This document shows, piece after piece, positions 1 to 7,323 of a stretch of 26,483 nucleotides of DNA. A program made the position numbers and the translations under genes. Positions within the stretch are counted from its first letter, which is position 1, and each line of letters begins with the position of its first letter. The notes beneath the pieces were generated by a model that worked only from the letters and a program-made list of their open reading frames with translations, was not told the DNA's origin and made no database searches. Source of the DNA: an uncultured Flavobacteriales bacterium (lineage in GTDB: Bacteria; Bacteroidota; Bacteroidia; Flavobacteriales_D; Sanyastnellaceae); NCBI GenBank assembly GCA_938003665.1, contig CALKYI010000116.1:1-26483 (forward strand), in the 5' to 3' direction.

Positions 1-920
1 TCGTAGTTGACGACTTCTTCCGTGATGGTGTGCTCCACCTGGATCCGCGTATTCATCTCCATGAAGTAGAAATCACGGTTGGCATCCACCAAGAATTCAA
101 CGGTGCCTACGCCCTCGTACTTCACGGCTTCTGCCGCTTTGATGGCCGCTTCCCCCATTTTCTCACGGAGTTCGTCGGTCATGTAAGGCGAAGGCGTTTC
201 CTCCACCAGCTTCTGGTGGCGGCGCTGGATGGAGCAATCGCGCTCAGAGAGGTGGCATGCCTTGCCGCGTTGGTCGGCGGCCACCTGAATCTCGATGTGA
301 CGCGGCTCGACCACGAATTTCTCCATGTACATGCCGTCGTTGCCAAATGCCGCTCCGGCTTCTCGGCGGGTGGATTCCCATCCTTCGGCGAGGCCTTCGT
401 CATCGTGGCACACCTGCATGCCTTTTCCTCCGCCACCAGCAGTGGCCTTCAGCATGACCGGGTAGCCAATTTTATTGGCGATTTTGGTTGCTTCCTCCAA
501 GCTTTCGAGGATGCCTTCGTTGCCGGGGATGGTCGGTACACCAGCGGCCTTCATGGTAGCCTTGGCCGAAGCCTTGTCGCCCATGGCCTCAATCATTTCC
601 GGACTCGCCCCGATGAACTTGATGTTGTTCTCGCTGCAGATGCGGGAGAATTCAGCGTTTTCGGAGAGGAATCCGTAACCTGGGTGAATGGCGTCGGCGT
701 TGGTGATTTCCGCAGCCGCGATGATTTTGGGAATGGCGAGGTAGGAATCCACGCTTTTGGGTGGACCTATGCACACGGCCTCATCTGCGAATCGCACGTG
801 CAGGCTGTCTGCGTCGGCTGTGGAGTACACAGCAACGGTCTTGATGCCCATTTCCTTGCAAGTGCGAATCACGCGCAGGGCGATTTCCCCGCGGTTGGCA
901 ATCAGGATTTTCTTAAACAT
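1..920 (-). CDS. accC: Biotin carboxylase subunit of acetyl-CoA carboxylase (3' end outside window)
   Basis: Catalyses ATP-dependent carboxylation of biotin carried on AccB, the first half-reaction of acetyl-CoA carboxylase in the cytoplasm. The first 306 or so residues of a roughly 450-residue family are present; the gene runs off the left edge. The start ATG is at 918-920 and the protein opens MFKKILIANRGEIALRVIRT, the classic N-terminus of the biotin-carboxylase domain. The ATP-grasp glycine-rich loop is at residues about 158-168 (KATAGGGGKGM), and the motif MNTRIQVEHTITE, carrying catalytic and metal-binding residues, lies just before the cut. It starts 12 bp after the accB stop, so the two are almost certainly cotranscribed. 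Pyruvate or propionyl-CoA carboxylase subunits share this domain, but the adjacent accB and fabH favour fatty-acid synthesis. Confidence 0.97.
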   Translation of the reverse strand, partial: MFKKILIANRGEIALRVIRTCKEMGIKTVAVYSTADADSLHVRFADEAVCIGPPKSVDSYLAIPKIIAAAEITNADAIHPGYGFLSENAEFSRICSENNIKFIGASPEMIEAMGDKASAKATMKAAGVPTIPGNEGILESLEEATKIANKIGYPVMLKATAGGGGKGMQVCHDDEGLAEGWESTRREAGAAFGNDGMYMEKFVVEPRHIEIQVAADQRGKACHLSERDCSIQRRHQKLVEETPSPYMTDELREKMGEAAIKAAEAVKYEGVGTVEFLVDANRDFYFMEMNTRIQVEHTITEEVVNY

Positions 921-932
921 GGTGAAGGATGT

Positions 933-1457
933 TTAGGAAGGATCCACCAAGAAAAGTGGCTGATCGTATTCTACAGGGCTGTTGTCGTCCACGAGGATCT
1001 TGACAATCTTGCCGCTGACTTCCGATTCAATTTCGTTGAAAAGCTTCATCGCTTCGATGACGCAGAGCACATCGCCGTTGCCGACGGTCGACCCAACCTC
1101 CACAAAGGTAGGCTTGTCAGGAGCAGAACGGCGGTAGAAGGTGCCAATCATGGGCGACTTCACGGTGATGTAGTTGTCTTCGTCTGAAGCGGCTTTAGGG
1201 GCTTCCGCCGCAGGAGCGGGGGCTGCTGCGGGGGCTGCCGCGGGGGCTGCTGGAACGGCAGGGGCCACGGGCGCTGCAGGCATGGTGGCTACCGGTACCG
1301 GCACTTGAATGGTCGCTTCTGCTGCGGCAGCTGCGCCTTTCTTTTTCGGCATTTCGGACTTGATGGTAATCTTGAAGTCCTTCTTCTCAATCTCAACTTC
1401 TGTTACACCGGCTTTTGCGATGAACTTGATCAGGTCTTGAATTTCAGAAATGTCCAT
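933..1457 (-). CDS. accB: Biotin carboxyl carrier protein of acetyl-CoA carboxylase
   Basis: 174 residues, the usual length for AccB. It carries biotin between the carboxylase (AccC) and the carboxyltransferase. Residues 1-40 form the N-terminal region (MDISEIQDLIKFIAKAGVTE). Residues about 41-91 are an Ala/Pro-rich flexible linker, and residues 95-172 form the biotinyl domain. The biotinylated lysine is K138 in the motif EAMKLFNEIES. The start ATG at 1455-1457 lies 20 nt downstream of a TAnnTTTG -7 element. The 71-bp gap to fabH contains that element, so accB-accC can be transcribed independently of fabH, although read-through is also possible. Confidence 0.97.
   Translation of the reverse strand: MDISEIQDLIKFIAKAGVTEVEIEKKDFKITIKSEMPKKKGAAAAAEATIQVPVPVATMPAAPVAPAVPAAPAAAPAAAPAPAAEAPKAASDEDNYITVKSPMIGTFYRRSAPDKPTFVEVGSTVGNGDVLCVIEAMKLFNEIESEVSGKIVKILVDDNSPVEYDQPLFLVDPS
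1216..1250 (-). repeat. 12-nt tandem repeat in the AccB Ala/Pro linker
   Basis: The 11-mer gcgggggctgc (plus-strand sense) occurs at 1216-1226, 1228-1238 and 1240-1250, a strict 12-nt period equal to four codons. It encodes part of the Ala/Pro linker between the N-terminal region and the biotinyl domain. The period keeps the frame, so the linker could lengthen or shorten without disrupting the protein. Confidence 0.8.
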
Positions 1458-1477
1458 GGTTATGACAATTTAAAGGC

Positions 1478-1485
1478 CAAAGGTA
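1478..1485 (-). promoter_or_regulatory. accB promoter -7 element
   Basis: The minus strand reads TACCTTTG, a perfect match to the Bacteroidota -7 consensus TAnnTTTG, ending 20 nt before the accB ATG. No clear -33 TTTG is seen at the expected distance, so the call rests on the -7 box and its position. Confidence 0.6.
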
Positions 1486-1528
1486 GGCAGTTTTAATTGG
1501 TCGGTTTGAAGGAAGGGTCTGGGTTGTG

Positions 1529-2512
1529 TCAGCTGTTGTACGCCCACTGGAGGTATACGGCTCCCCACGTAAATCCTCCACCGAAGGCAGCGAGGATGAT
1601 GTTGTCACCAGCTTTCAATTGAGATTCCCAATCGCGCAAGCACAATGGAATAGTCGCTGCGGTGGTGTTGCCGTATTTCTGGATGTTGATCATCACTTTT
1701 TCGGCGGGGAGACCCATGCGGCGTTGGGTGGCGTCGATGATGCGCAAATTGGCTTGGTGCGGCACCAACCACGCGACGTCTTCCGGGGCGAGGTTGTTTT
1801 GCTGCATGATGTCATAGCTCACGTCCGCCATGCCTTTTACTGCCGCCTTGAACACTGGCTGGCCATCTTGCGTGATGTAGTGCTCCTTCGCATCGACTGT
1901 CTCGTGCGTGGGCGGGTGCAATGATCCGCCGGCTTTTTGGCGGAGGAAATTAGCACCGGTTCCGTCTACGTGGAGTTTGTGGTCAATGACTCCATATTCC
2001 TCAGATGGTTCGAGCAAGACGGCTGCTGCGCCGTCGCCGAACAAAATGCACGTTGTGCGGTCCGTGTAGTCGATGATGGAACTCATCTTGTCCGCACCGA
2101 CAATGACGACTTTCTTGTATTGGCCGCTCTCGACAAATTTGGCGCCCGTGGTCAGGGCAAAAATGAATCCGGAGCATGCCGCGCTCAAGTCGTATCCCCA
2201 TGAATTGACTGCCCCTACTTTGTCGGCGATGAGGTTGGCCGTCGCTGGGAAATGCATGTCTGCAGTGACCGTTGCGCAAATGATCAGGTCCACCTCCGTT
2301 GCGTCAATGCCGCGCTTCTCCAACAGTTCCTTGACCGCCTCCGCACCCATGTCCGATGTGGCCTTGGTGGGGTCCTTGAGGATTCGGCGTTCTTGGATTC
2401 CCGTGCGGGAACGGATCCATTCGTCGTTGGTGTCAACCATCTTTTCCAAATCCGCATTGGTCAAGACGTCATCGGGCAAGTATCCTGCTACGGCAGTAAT
2501 GGCAGCGCGCAT
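1529..2512 (-). CDS. fabH: Beta-ketoacyl-ACP synthase III
   Basis: Condenses acetyl-CoA (or a branched acyl-CoA) with malonyl-ACP to start fatty-acid synthesis in the cytoplasm. 327 residues, normal for FabH. The Cys-His-Asn triad is visible: C113 in DLSAACSGF, H252 in VPHQANLRI and N282 in YGNTTAATIP. The C-terminal GGGFTWGAVYLQW is also typical. The ATG at 2510-2512 gives the expected N-terminus MRAAITAVAGYLPDDVLTN. A TAnnTTTG box lies 29 nt upstream, and a strong terminator sits between it and rpmF, so fabH seems to begin its own transcription unit. In Bacteroidota with iso-branched lipids FabH often prefers branched primers; the sequence alone does not settle this. Confidence 0.97.
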   Translation of the reverse strand: MRAAITAVAGYLPDDVLTNADLEKMVDTNDEWIRSRTGIQERRILKDPTKATSDMGAEAVKELLEKRGIDATEVDLIICATVTADMHFPATANLIADKVGAVNSWGYDLSAACSGFIFALTTGAKFVESGQYKKVVIVGADKMSSIIDYTDRTTCILFGDGAAAVLLEPSEEYGVIDHKLHVDGTGANFLRQKAGGSLHPPTHETVDAKEHYITQDGQPVFKAAVKGMADVSYDIMQQNNLAPEDVAWLVPHQANLRIIDATQRRMGLPAEKVMINIQKYGNTTAATIPLCLRDWESQLKAGDNIILAAFGGGFTWGAVYLQWAYNS

Positions 2513-2541
2513 GTGCTATTGATTTTGATTGGAATAGCCGC

Positions 2542-2549
2542 CAAAGATA
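2542..2549 (-). promoter_or_regulatory. fabH promoter -7 element
   Basis: The minus strand reads TATCTTTG, a perfect TAnnTTTG, ending 29 nt before the fabH ATG and lying downstream of the rpmF terminator. A T-rich run (minus strand TTTTTCG, near 2566-2570) sits about where a -33 element would be, but it is not TTTG. Confidence 0.6.
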
Positions 2550-2618
2550 GCGGGTGGAATCATGCGAAAAAGGGCTTTTTATCCCGGTCTTCCGGTGGGA
2601 ATGTGGAAGACTGGGTAC

Positions 2619-2646
2619 AAAAAAAGGAGGCGCTGGGCCTCCTTTT
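2619..2646 (-). terminator. Intrinsic terminator after rpmF
   Basis: On the minus strand AAAAGGAGGC (2646-2637) pairs perfectly with GCCTCCTTTT (2631-2622) around the 5-nt loop CCAGC. The 3' arm runs into seven consecutive T (2625-2619). This is a textbook Rho-independent terminator, starting 48 bp after the rpmF stop. The plus-strand reading lacks a T-run, so it acts in the minus direction only. Confidence 0.9.
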
Positions 2647-2653
2647 CGTTGTT

Positions 2654-2671
2654 TTGGCCGCGAACGGCCAA
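2654..2671 (-). other. UUCG-loop hairpin in the rpmF 3' region
   Basis: The minus strand reads TTGGCCG-TTCG-CGGCCAA, a perfect 7-bp stem closed on a TTCG tetraloop, 7 nt upstream of the terminator stem. It lies in the transcribed tail of rpmF and may cap the message end or assist termination. The closing pair is G-C rather than the especially stable C(UUCG)G arrangement. Confidence 0.6.
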
Positions 2672-2693
2672 TACTGACATCAAATCGTTTGGG

Positions 2694-2882
2694 TTAGGCT
2701 TCCGCCTTTTCCATCACCACTTTGCCTTTGTAGTACAACTTTCCTTCGTGCCAGTGGGCGCGGTGGAAGAGGTGGGGTTGGCCAGTGGTTGGGCACGCAG
2801 CTACCTGGGGAGCTGTCAGTGCGTCATGTGCGCGGCGCTTGCGCGTGCGGGCCTTACTTTGGCGTCGTTTAGGATGTGCCAT
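2694..2882 (-). CDS. rpmF: 50S ribosomal protein L32
   Basis: 62 residues. The N-terminus MAHPKRRQSKARTRKRRAHD is diagnostic of bacterial L32, a small basic component of the large ribosomal subunit. Some L32 proteins bind zinc through four cysteines. Here only C30 is present, so this is a cysteine-poor form without a complete zinc site. The ATG lies 7 bp after the yceD stop, preserving the widespread yceD-rpmF pairing. A terminator follows about 50 bp downstream. Confidence 0.97.
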   Translation of the reverse strand: MAHPKRRQSKARTRKRRAHDALTAPQVAACPTTGQPHLFHRAHWHEGKLYYKGKVVMEKAEA

Positions 2883-2889
2883 GATGGTA

Positions 2890-3435
2890 TTATTTCAAGT
2901 CTTTCAATGCATTCCAACGCGGGTCAATTCCGTCGTTCTCATCTGATCCCCCATCGTCCGATGACCCATCCGGATCGTCCGATGCTGTTCCGCCTCCGTT
3001 CAAGTATGCCGTCATTGCAGGATCGCATTGGTCTTCGGACGCGTGCAGTCTGCGCGAGGGCAAGTGCAAGTGCATCCATTCGAAGATGGGCTGGCTGAGG
3101 TTCAGTTCATGGCACTCAGGTCCCAACGTCCAAATCTCTTCTTCGGTATTTGTCGACTCGCCGAGTTGAACCACCAGGCGCTCGTCAAATGAAAGTGGGA
3201 TTTGAACATCTCCAAGGCAGCGGTCGCAGGGAAGGATGGCGGCGCCATTGAAGCGCACAATGCAATCCATTTTCGAGCCGAGCTTGTCAATGGTCACTTC
3301 TGCTTCACCGGTGATTTGATCGGTTTCAGAAGAGGGAAAAGATTCAAAGAACAACGAATCCACCTCCATTCGGAAGTCGTGTTGACCGGGCTTCAGTCCC
3401 ACGAACGGGATACGAAAGGGTGCCAAGTGATCCAC
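2890..3435 (-). CDS. yceD: YceD / DUF177 family protein
   Basis: DUF177 proteins are encoded next to rpmF in many bacteria and are linked to 23S rRNA / large-subunit maturation; the biochemical role is not firmly known. From a GTG start at 3433-3435 the protein has 181 residues and begins at DHLAPFRIPFVGLKPGQHDF, matching the usual N-terminus of the family. The family CxxC is visible in ILPCDRCLGDV. The C-terminus is a strongly acidic, Ser/Gly-rich tail followed by GIDPRWNALKDLK, a characteristic DUF177 ending. An ATG at 3493-3495 in the same frame would add 20 residues, but a perfect promoter -7 box (3458-3465) lies inside that extension, so I prefer the later start. The gene lies 7 bp upstream of rpmF. 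Confidence 0.88.
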   Translation of the reverse strand: MDHLAPFRIPFVGLKPGQHDFRMEVDSLFFESFPSSETDQITGEAEVTIDKLGSKMDCIVRFNGAAILPCDRCLGDVQIPLSFDERLVVQLGESTNTEEEIWTLGPECHELNLSQPIFEWMHLHLPSRRLHASEDQCDPAMTAYLNGGGTASDDPDGSSDDGGSDENDGIDPRWNALKDLK

Positions 3436-3457
3436 AACCTCCTCATTTTGGGGAGTG

Positions 3458-3489
3458 CAAAGGTAGTTACAACAACCCGATTGAACAAA
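3458..3489 (-). promoter_or_regulatory. yceD-rpmF promoter (-33 and -7)
   Basis: The minus strand has TTTG (3489-3486), a 20-nt spacer, then TACCTTTG (3465-3458), matching both parts of the Bacteroidota promoter consensus (TTTG at -33, TAnnTTTG at -7). It is the most complete promoter in the window. Transcription would begin near 3452, inside the longest open frame for yceD and upstream of the GTG at 3435. Confidence 0.65.
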
Positions 3490-3528
3490 TTTCATTTGCC
3501 GGCCAATTTGCAGCTGACCGGAACGGGT

Positions 3529-4596
3529 TCAATAGCGCTCTTTGCGCTTGGGTGGAGCGATCTCGAGGGGGTTCGCTGTCAATTCGCGGTGGTCGATGCG
3601 GTTGAACCGGATGTCCCGGGCCATGTAGATGGCTGCGCGCAACGAATCGGGGCTCGCGATGCCTTGTCCGGCGATGTCAAATCCTGTTCCATGGTCCGGG
3701 CTGGTGCGTACGATGGGCAGACCGGCAGTGAAATTCACGCCGTTTCCAAAGCTCAGCGCTTTGAACGGTCCGAGTCCTTGATCGTGGTACATGGCCAACA
3801 CCCCGTCGAATTGCTTGTGCGTGCCGGCGCCGAAGAATCCGTCTGCTGGGTAGGGGCCCATCACAAACTTGCCCTCCGCACTGAGGTCCTTGATGGCCGG
3901 TGCAATGGTGCGTTTTTCTTCGTCGCCCATGAGCCCGTTGTCGCTCGCATGCGGATTCAGGCCGAGCACCGCAATGCGCGGCTGTGCAATGCCAAAATCG
4001 CGCAAGAGGGAATCGTGCATCAACCGCGCTTTGGCCTTGATCAAATCGGGACTGAGCATCGCCGATACATCCTTCAGAGCAACGTGGCCAGTGCACATGC
4101 CCACCCGCAGGTCGCCTGAAACCAAGAGCATGAGGACTTCATCGACGTTGGCAAAGTCTGCGAGGTATTCCGTGTGGCCGGGGTGCTTGAAGGCCCCTTG
4201 GCGCATGGCTTCCTTGTGAATGGGCAACGTCACCAATACGTCGACCTTCGTGCTCGCCAAGTCGTTCACGACCGTTTCCAGTGCATTCATGGCGAAGTCG
4301 CCCGCGGCACCGTCCACTTGGCCCCATTGGATATCCCATGGTTCCTCTTGGATGTTCACCACATTGACTTGATCTGCCTTCGCCTTGTCGGCCCCTTCGA
4401 CAACGGCCCAATTGACCTCGGGGTCGCCGACCTTCTCAATGGCGGCTTCAATCAGGTTGGGTGTGCCGTAGAACACGGGCGTAGCTTCCCGGAACATGCG
4501 GTTGTCTTGAAACACCTTGACGAGGATTTCAGCACCGATCCCATTGGGGTCGCCGCAACTGAATCCGATGGTTGTTGGTTTTTTTTTGGAAGCCAT
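3529..4596 (-). CDS. pdxA: 4-hydroxythreonine-4-phosphate dehydrogenase
   Basis: Oxidises 4-phosphohydroxy-L-threonine in the DXP-dependent pathway to pyridoxal 5'-phosphate. 355 residues from the ATG at 4594-4596, slightly longer than E. coli PdxA. The N-terminal motif IGFSCGDPNGIGAEI is typical. Histidines matching the three metal ligands are in GHVALKDV, MYHDQGLGPFKAL and SPDHGTGFDIAG. An in-frame TTG at 4606-4608 would add four residues but overlaps the promoter -7 box, so it is rejected. The gap to the yceD open frame is about 33 bp from the upstream ATG and 93 bp from the preferred GTG. Confidence 0.96.
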   Translation of the reverse strand: MASKKKPTTIGFSCGDPNGIGAEILVKVFQDNRMFREATPVFYGTPNLIEAAIEKVGDPEVNWAVVEGADKAKADQVNVVNIQEEPWDIQWGQVDGAAGDFAMNALETVVNDLASTKVDVLVTLPIHKEAMRQGAFKHPGHTEYLADFANVDEVLMLLVSGDLRVGMCTGHVALKDVSAMLSPDLIKAKARLMHDSLLRDFGIAQPRIAVLGLNPHASDNGLMGDEEKRTIAPAIKDLSAEGKFVMGPYPADGFFGAGTHKQFDGVLAMYHDQGLGPFKALSFGNGVNFTAGLPIVRTSPDHGTGFDIAGQGIASPDSLRAAIYMARDIRFNRIDHRELTANPLEIAPPKRKERY

Positions 4597-4605
4597 TCGT
4601 GGGTC

Positions 4606-4613
4606 CAAAGTTA
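4606..4613 (-). promoter_or_regulatory. pdxA promoter -7 element
   Basis: The minus strand reads TAACTTTG, a perfect TAnnTTTG, with only 9 nt between it and the pdxA ATG. If initiation occurs the usual few bases downstream of the box, the leader is only a few nucleotides long. It lies in the 50-bp divergent space between pdxA and the plus-strand secreted-protein gene. Confidence 0.55.
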
Positions 4614-4646
4614 ACGGTTGGCTTCCTTGTCCTAACTTGCATCAAG

Positions 4647-7322
4647 ATGGTTTTTCAACGGTTTTTCGCGCGGAAATTACTGCTGCTACTGCCCCTTGTT
4701 TTTTGGGCAATATCAGCGCAGGCGACGCACAACCGAGCGGGCGAGATTACCTACTCGCACGTGGAGGGACTGACCTACGAAATCCTGATCACCACGTACA
4801 CCAAAACCAGCGCTCCTGCCGATCGCCCTTGGTTGTATTTGTACTGGGGAGACGAGGTGGACGAGCCCATCGATAGCCTCGAACGGGAAACCGTCCAGCT
4901 GTTGCCCGATGACATTCAAATCAACCGGTACCGCGGCAACCACACGTACGGCGGGCCCGGCATTTTTGAAATCCGGGTGGAGGACCCGAACCGCAACCAA
5001 GGCGTGCTGAACATCCCCGGCTCTGTGGATGTCCCGTTCTCCATCAGCACGTTGCTGATCATTGACCCTTTGGCGGGGCACAACAATTCGGTTCAACTTT
5101 TGAACCCCGCTCAGCAAAACGCCTGCCTGTTCCAGCCGTGGATTCACAATCCCGGTGCCCACGACCCTGACGGGGACCTGTTGACCTACGACCTCGTACC
5201 GTGCCGGGGATTCGACTCGGACATCATTCCCGATTATGTGCCGCCCGACGAGGTGAGTCCCGAAGACGACAGCTTCACCATTGATGCGGAGTACGGTGAT
5301 GTAGTCTGGGAAGTTCCCCAAATCGCGGGGATTTACAACGTGGCCTTGCGAATCCAGGAATGGCGCGATGTGGACGGGGTGCTCATCAAGGTGGGTGAAG
5401 TCGTGCGGGACATGCAGATCACCGTGGAGTCGTGCACGAATCAGCCGCCGGAGATTGCTGACATTCCAGATACCTGTGTGGTGGCTGGAAGCTTCTTGTC
5501 GTTTTTGGTCAATGCCTCCGATCCAGACGGAGACAGTGTCGATTTGGATGCCATTGGGGGACCGCTTTCTGAGGTTGAAAATCCAGCCAACTTCTCTGAC
5601 CTCGGGGCCGGAATCGGGCAATTCGTCTGGTCTCCGGAGTGCACAGAAGTGCGCGAAGCACCTTACCAAGTTGTGGTGCGGGCGGAAGACAACAGCGGAC
5701 AGGTCCAGTTGATGGACCTGGAAACCTTTCAAATCCGGGTGGTGGCCCCGGGCGCTGAGATGACGGCAGCTGAAGCGGTCGGCAATGCCATCCTTTTGGA
5801 ATGGAACCCACACGAATGCTCCGGTGATTTGCCCAGTTGGAAATCCGCCGCCGGCCGCTACCACATCTATCGTCGCGTGGACTCACTGGACTGGACGCCT
5901 CATGCGTGTGAGACTGGAATTCCCGACGCCTATGACTTTACGTTCCTCGGGACGGTCGAGGGATTGGAAACCACAGCCTATGTCGATGACGATTTGCTCT
6001 CCTTTGGGGCTACGTATTGTTACCGCGTGGTGACCGAGTGGCCGGGCAGTGGTGAATCCATGGCCAGCAACGAAGTGTGCGCGACCATCCGCAAAGACGT
6101 CCCCGTGATTACCCGGGCATCCGTTGATGCTACGGATGAGGCAAACGGGGCTGTGGAGCTGCGGTGGTCGCCCCCCACTGATGCTGACACGGTGGTCTTC
6201 CCAGGTCCCTACCGGTACCAAGTGTGGGGCGGTGCTGAGGGCGACTCGGATTTGAACCTGTTGCACGAGACGGCACCTGGAGCCTTCCTCAATGCGCCGG
6301 ACACGGCCTGGGTCCATGAGGGCATCGACACCCAGACCCGCAGTTGGACGTACCGCGTGGAATGCGTGAGCGCCACGGGCGAGATGGGCATGTCTGCTCC
6401 GGCGGAGACCCCTTGGTTGGCACTGGAACCCAACGACAATGCTTTGACGCTGACCATCTCGGGTTCGTTCCCGTGGTGGGTCGATGCGTACGACATCTAC
6501 CGAGAGGGCGATGCAGGGTTCGAGTGGCTGGCGACCACGAGCGCCCCGACCTACACCGATACGGGACTCGTTAACAACCGCACGTATTGCTACCGAGTAG
6601 AAACCATTGGGCATTACGACGGGGAGGCGATACCGGGACCGCTGCTGAATTGGAGCCAACGCGCATGCGCCAAGCCATTTGATTACACACCGCCCTGCCC
6701 ACCGGACTTCGCGATGGAATCGGATTGCGTGGACGAGAAAAACGATTTGGCGTGGGACAACATCGCCGGGTGTGCCGACGATGTCATGGCGTACCAATTG
6801 TATTGGGCGCCGACCCTTGGAGACACGTTGAGGCCGGTCGAAATTTTCAGCGACCCTACGCAGCTGACCTACACCTGGAACGAACTGGGCGAACGTGGGA
6901 CCATCGCAGGGTGCTTTGCTGTGACCGCGTTGGACAGCCTGCAACCAGGACCGGACGGAACCCTGCGTCGGAACGAAAGTGCGCTGAGCGACACGCTGTG
7001 CGCGGACAACTGCCCGTTTTACTTTTTGCCCAATGTGTTCACACCCAACCTCGATCAGGTCAACGATGCCTTCCAAGCGTTTCCATGGAAATTCATCGAC
7101 TCGGTGGACGTGCGGATCTACAACCGATTGGGTGAAGAGGTGCACCAGACGAGCGACCCCGATGTGAATTGGAACGGCATGCACAAGGAAGGCGGGATGT
7201 GTGCGGACGGGGTGTACTACTACACGGCACGGGTGTGGACGATCCGGCTTGTGGGCTTGGTCGAGGAGCGGTTCAGCGGTGAACTTCACCTGATGGGAGG
7301 TGTTGCACCCCTAAGCGAATAA
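4647..7322 (+). CDS. Secreted/surface protein with FnIII-like repeats and a T9SS type-B sorting domain
   Basis: 891 residues from the ATG at 4647-4649, chosen because a signal peptide follows directly (basic MVFQRFFARK, then LLLLLPLVFWAISAQA). Residues about 26-270 form an N-terminal region unlike any domain I can name. Acidic DPDGD motifs near residues 175 and 294 resemble cadherin/PKD-type calcium sites. Several fibronectin-III-like repeats follow (about 370-780), each with motifs such as YxxYRV/YCYRVVTEW and many paired cysteines. The last 100 residues (LPNVFTPNLDQVNDAFQAF, VRIYNRLGEEVHQT, WNGMHKEG, ADGVYYYTARV) are the gliding-motility-associated C-terminal domain, a sorting signal for the type IX secretion system. 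The product is expected outside the cell or on its surface, perhaps in adhesion or gliding. ribE begins one base after its stop. Function beyond secretion is unknown. Confidence 0.9.
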   Translation: MVFQRFFARKLLLLLPLVFWAISAQATHNRAGEITYSHVEGLTYEILITTYTKTSAPADRPWLYLYWGDEVDEPIDSLERETVQLLPDDIQINRYRGNHTYGGPGIFEIRVEDPNRNQGVLNIPGSVDVPFSISTLLIIDPLAGHNNSVQLLNPAQQNACLFQPWIHNPGAHDPDGDLLTYDLVPCRGFDSDIIPDYVPPDEVSPEDDSFTIDAEYGDVVWEVPQIAGIYNVALRIQEWRDVDGVLIKVGEVVRDMQITVESCTNQPPEIADIPDTCVVAGSFLSFLVNASDPDGDSVDLDAIGGPLSEVENPANFSDLGAGIGQFVWSPECTEVREAPYQVVVRAEDNSGQVQLMDLETFQIRVVAPGAEMTAAEAVGNAILLEWNPHECSGDLPSWKSAAGRYHIYRRVDSLDWTPHACETGIPDAYDFTFLGTVEGLETTAYVDDDLLSFGATYCYRVVTEWPGSGESMASNEVCATIRKDVPVITRASVDATDEANGAVELRWSPPTDADTVVFPGPYRYQVWGGAEGDSDLNLLHETAPGAFLNAPDTAWVHEGIDTQTRSWTYRVECVSATGEMGMSAPAETPWLALEPNDNALTLTISGSFPWWVDAYDIYREGDAGFEWLATTSAPTYTDTGLVNNRTYCYRVETIGHYDGEAIPGPLLNWSQRACAKPFDYTPPCPPDFAMESDCVDEKNDLAWDNIAGCADDVMAYQLYWAPTLGDTLRPVEIFSDPTQLTYTWNELGERGTIAGCFAVTALDSLQPGPDGTLRRNESALSDTLCADNCPFYFLPNVFTPNLDQVNDAFQAFPWKFIDSVDVRIYNRLGEEVHQTSDPDVNWNGMHKEGGMCADGVYYYTARVWTIRLVGLVEERFSGELHLMGGVAPLSE

Positions 7323-7323
7323 C

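Noticed and set aside
30..1187. Long plus-strand open frame (385 codons) across accC/accB
   Set aside because: It is antisense to two clearly identified genes and shows no recognisable domain. Long antisense frames are expected with this G+C-rich codon use.
4633..4640. TAACTTGC before the T9SS substrate gene as a -7 box
   Set aside because: Two mismatches to TAnnTTTG; too weak to list as a feature.
5883..7289. 468-codon minus-strand open frame in the T9SS substrate gene
   Set aside because: The plus-strand reading has a signal peptide, repeats and a sorting domain; the antisense frame has none.
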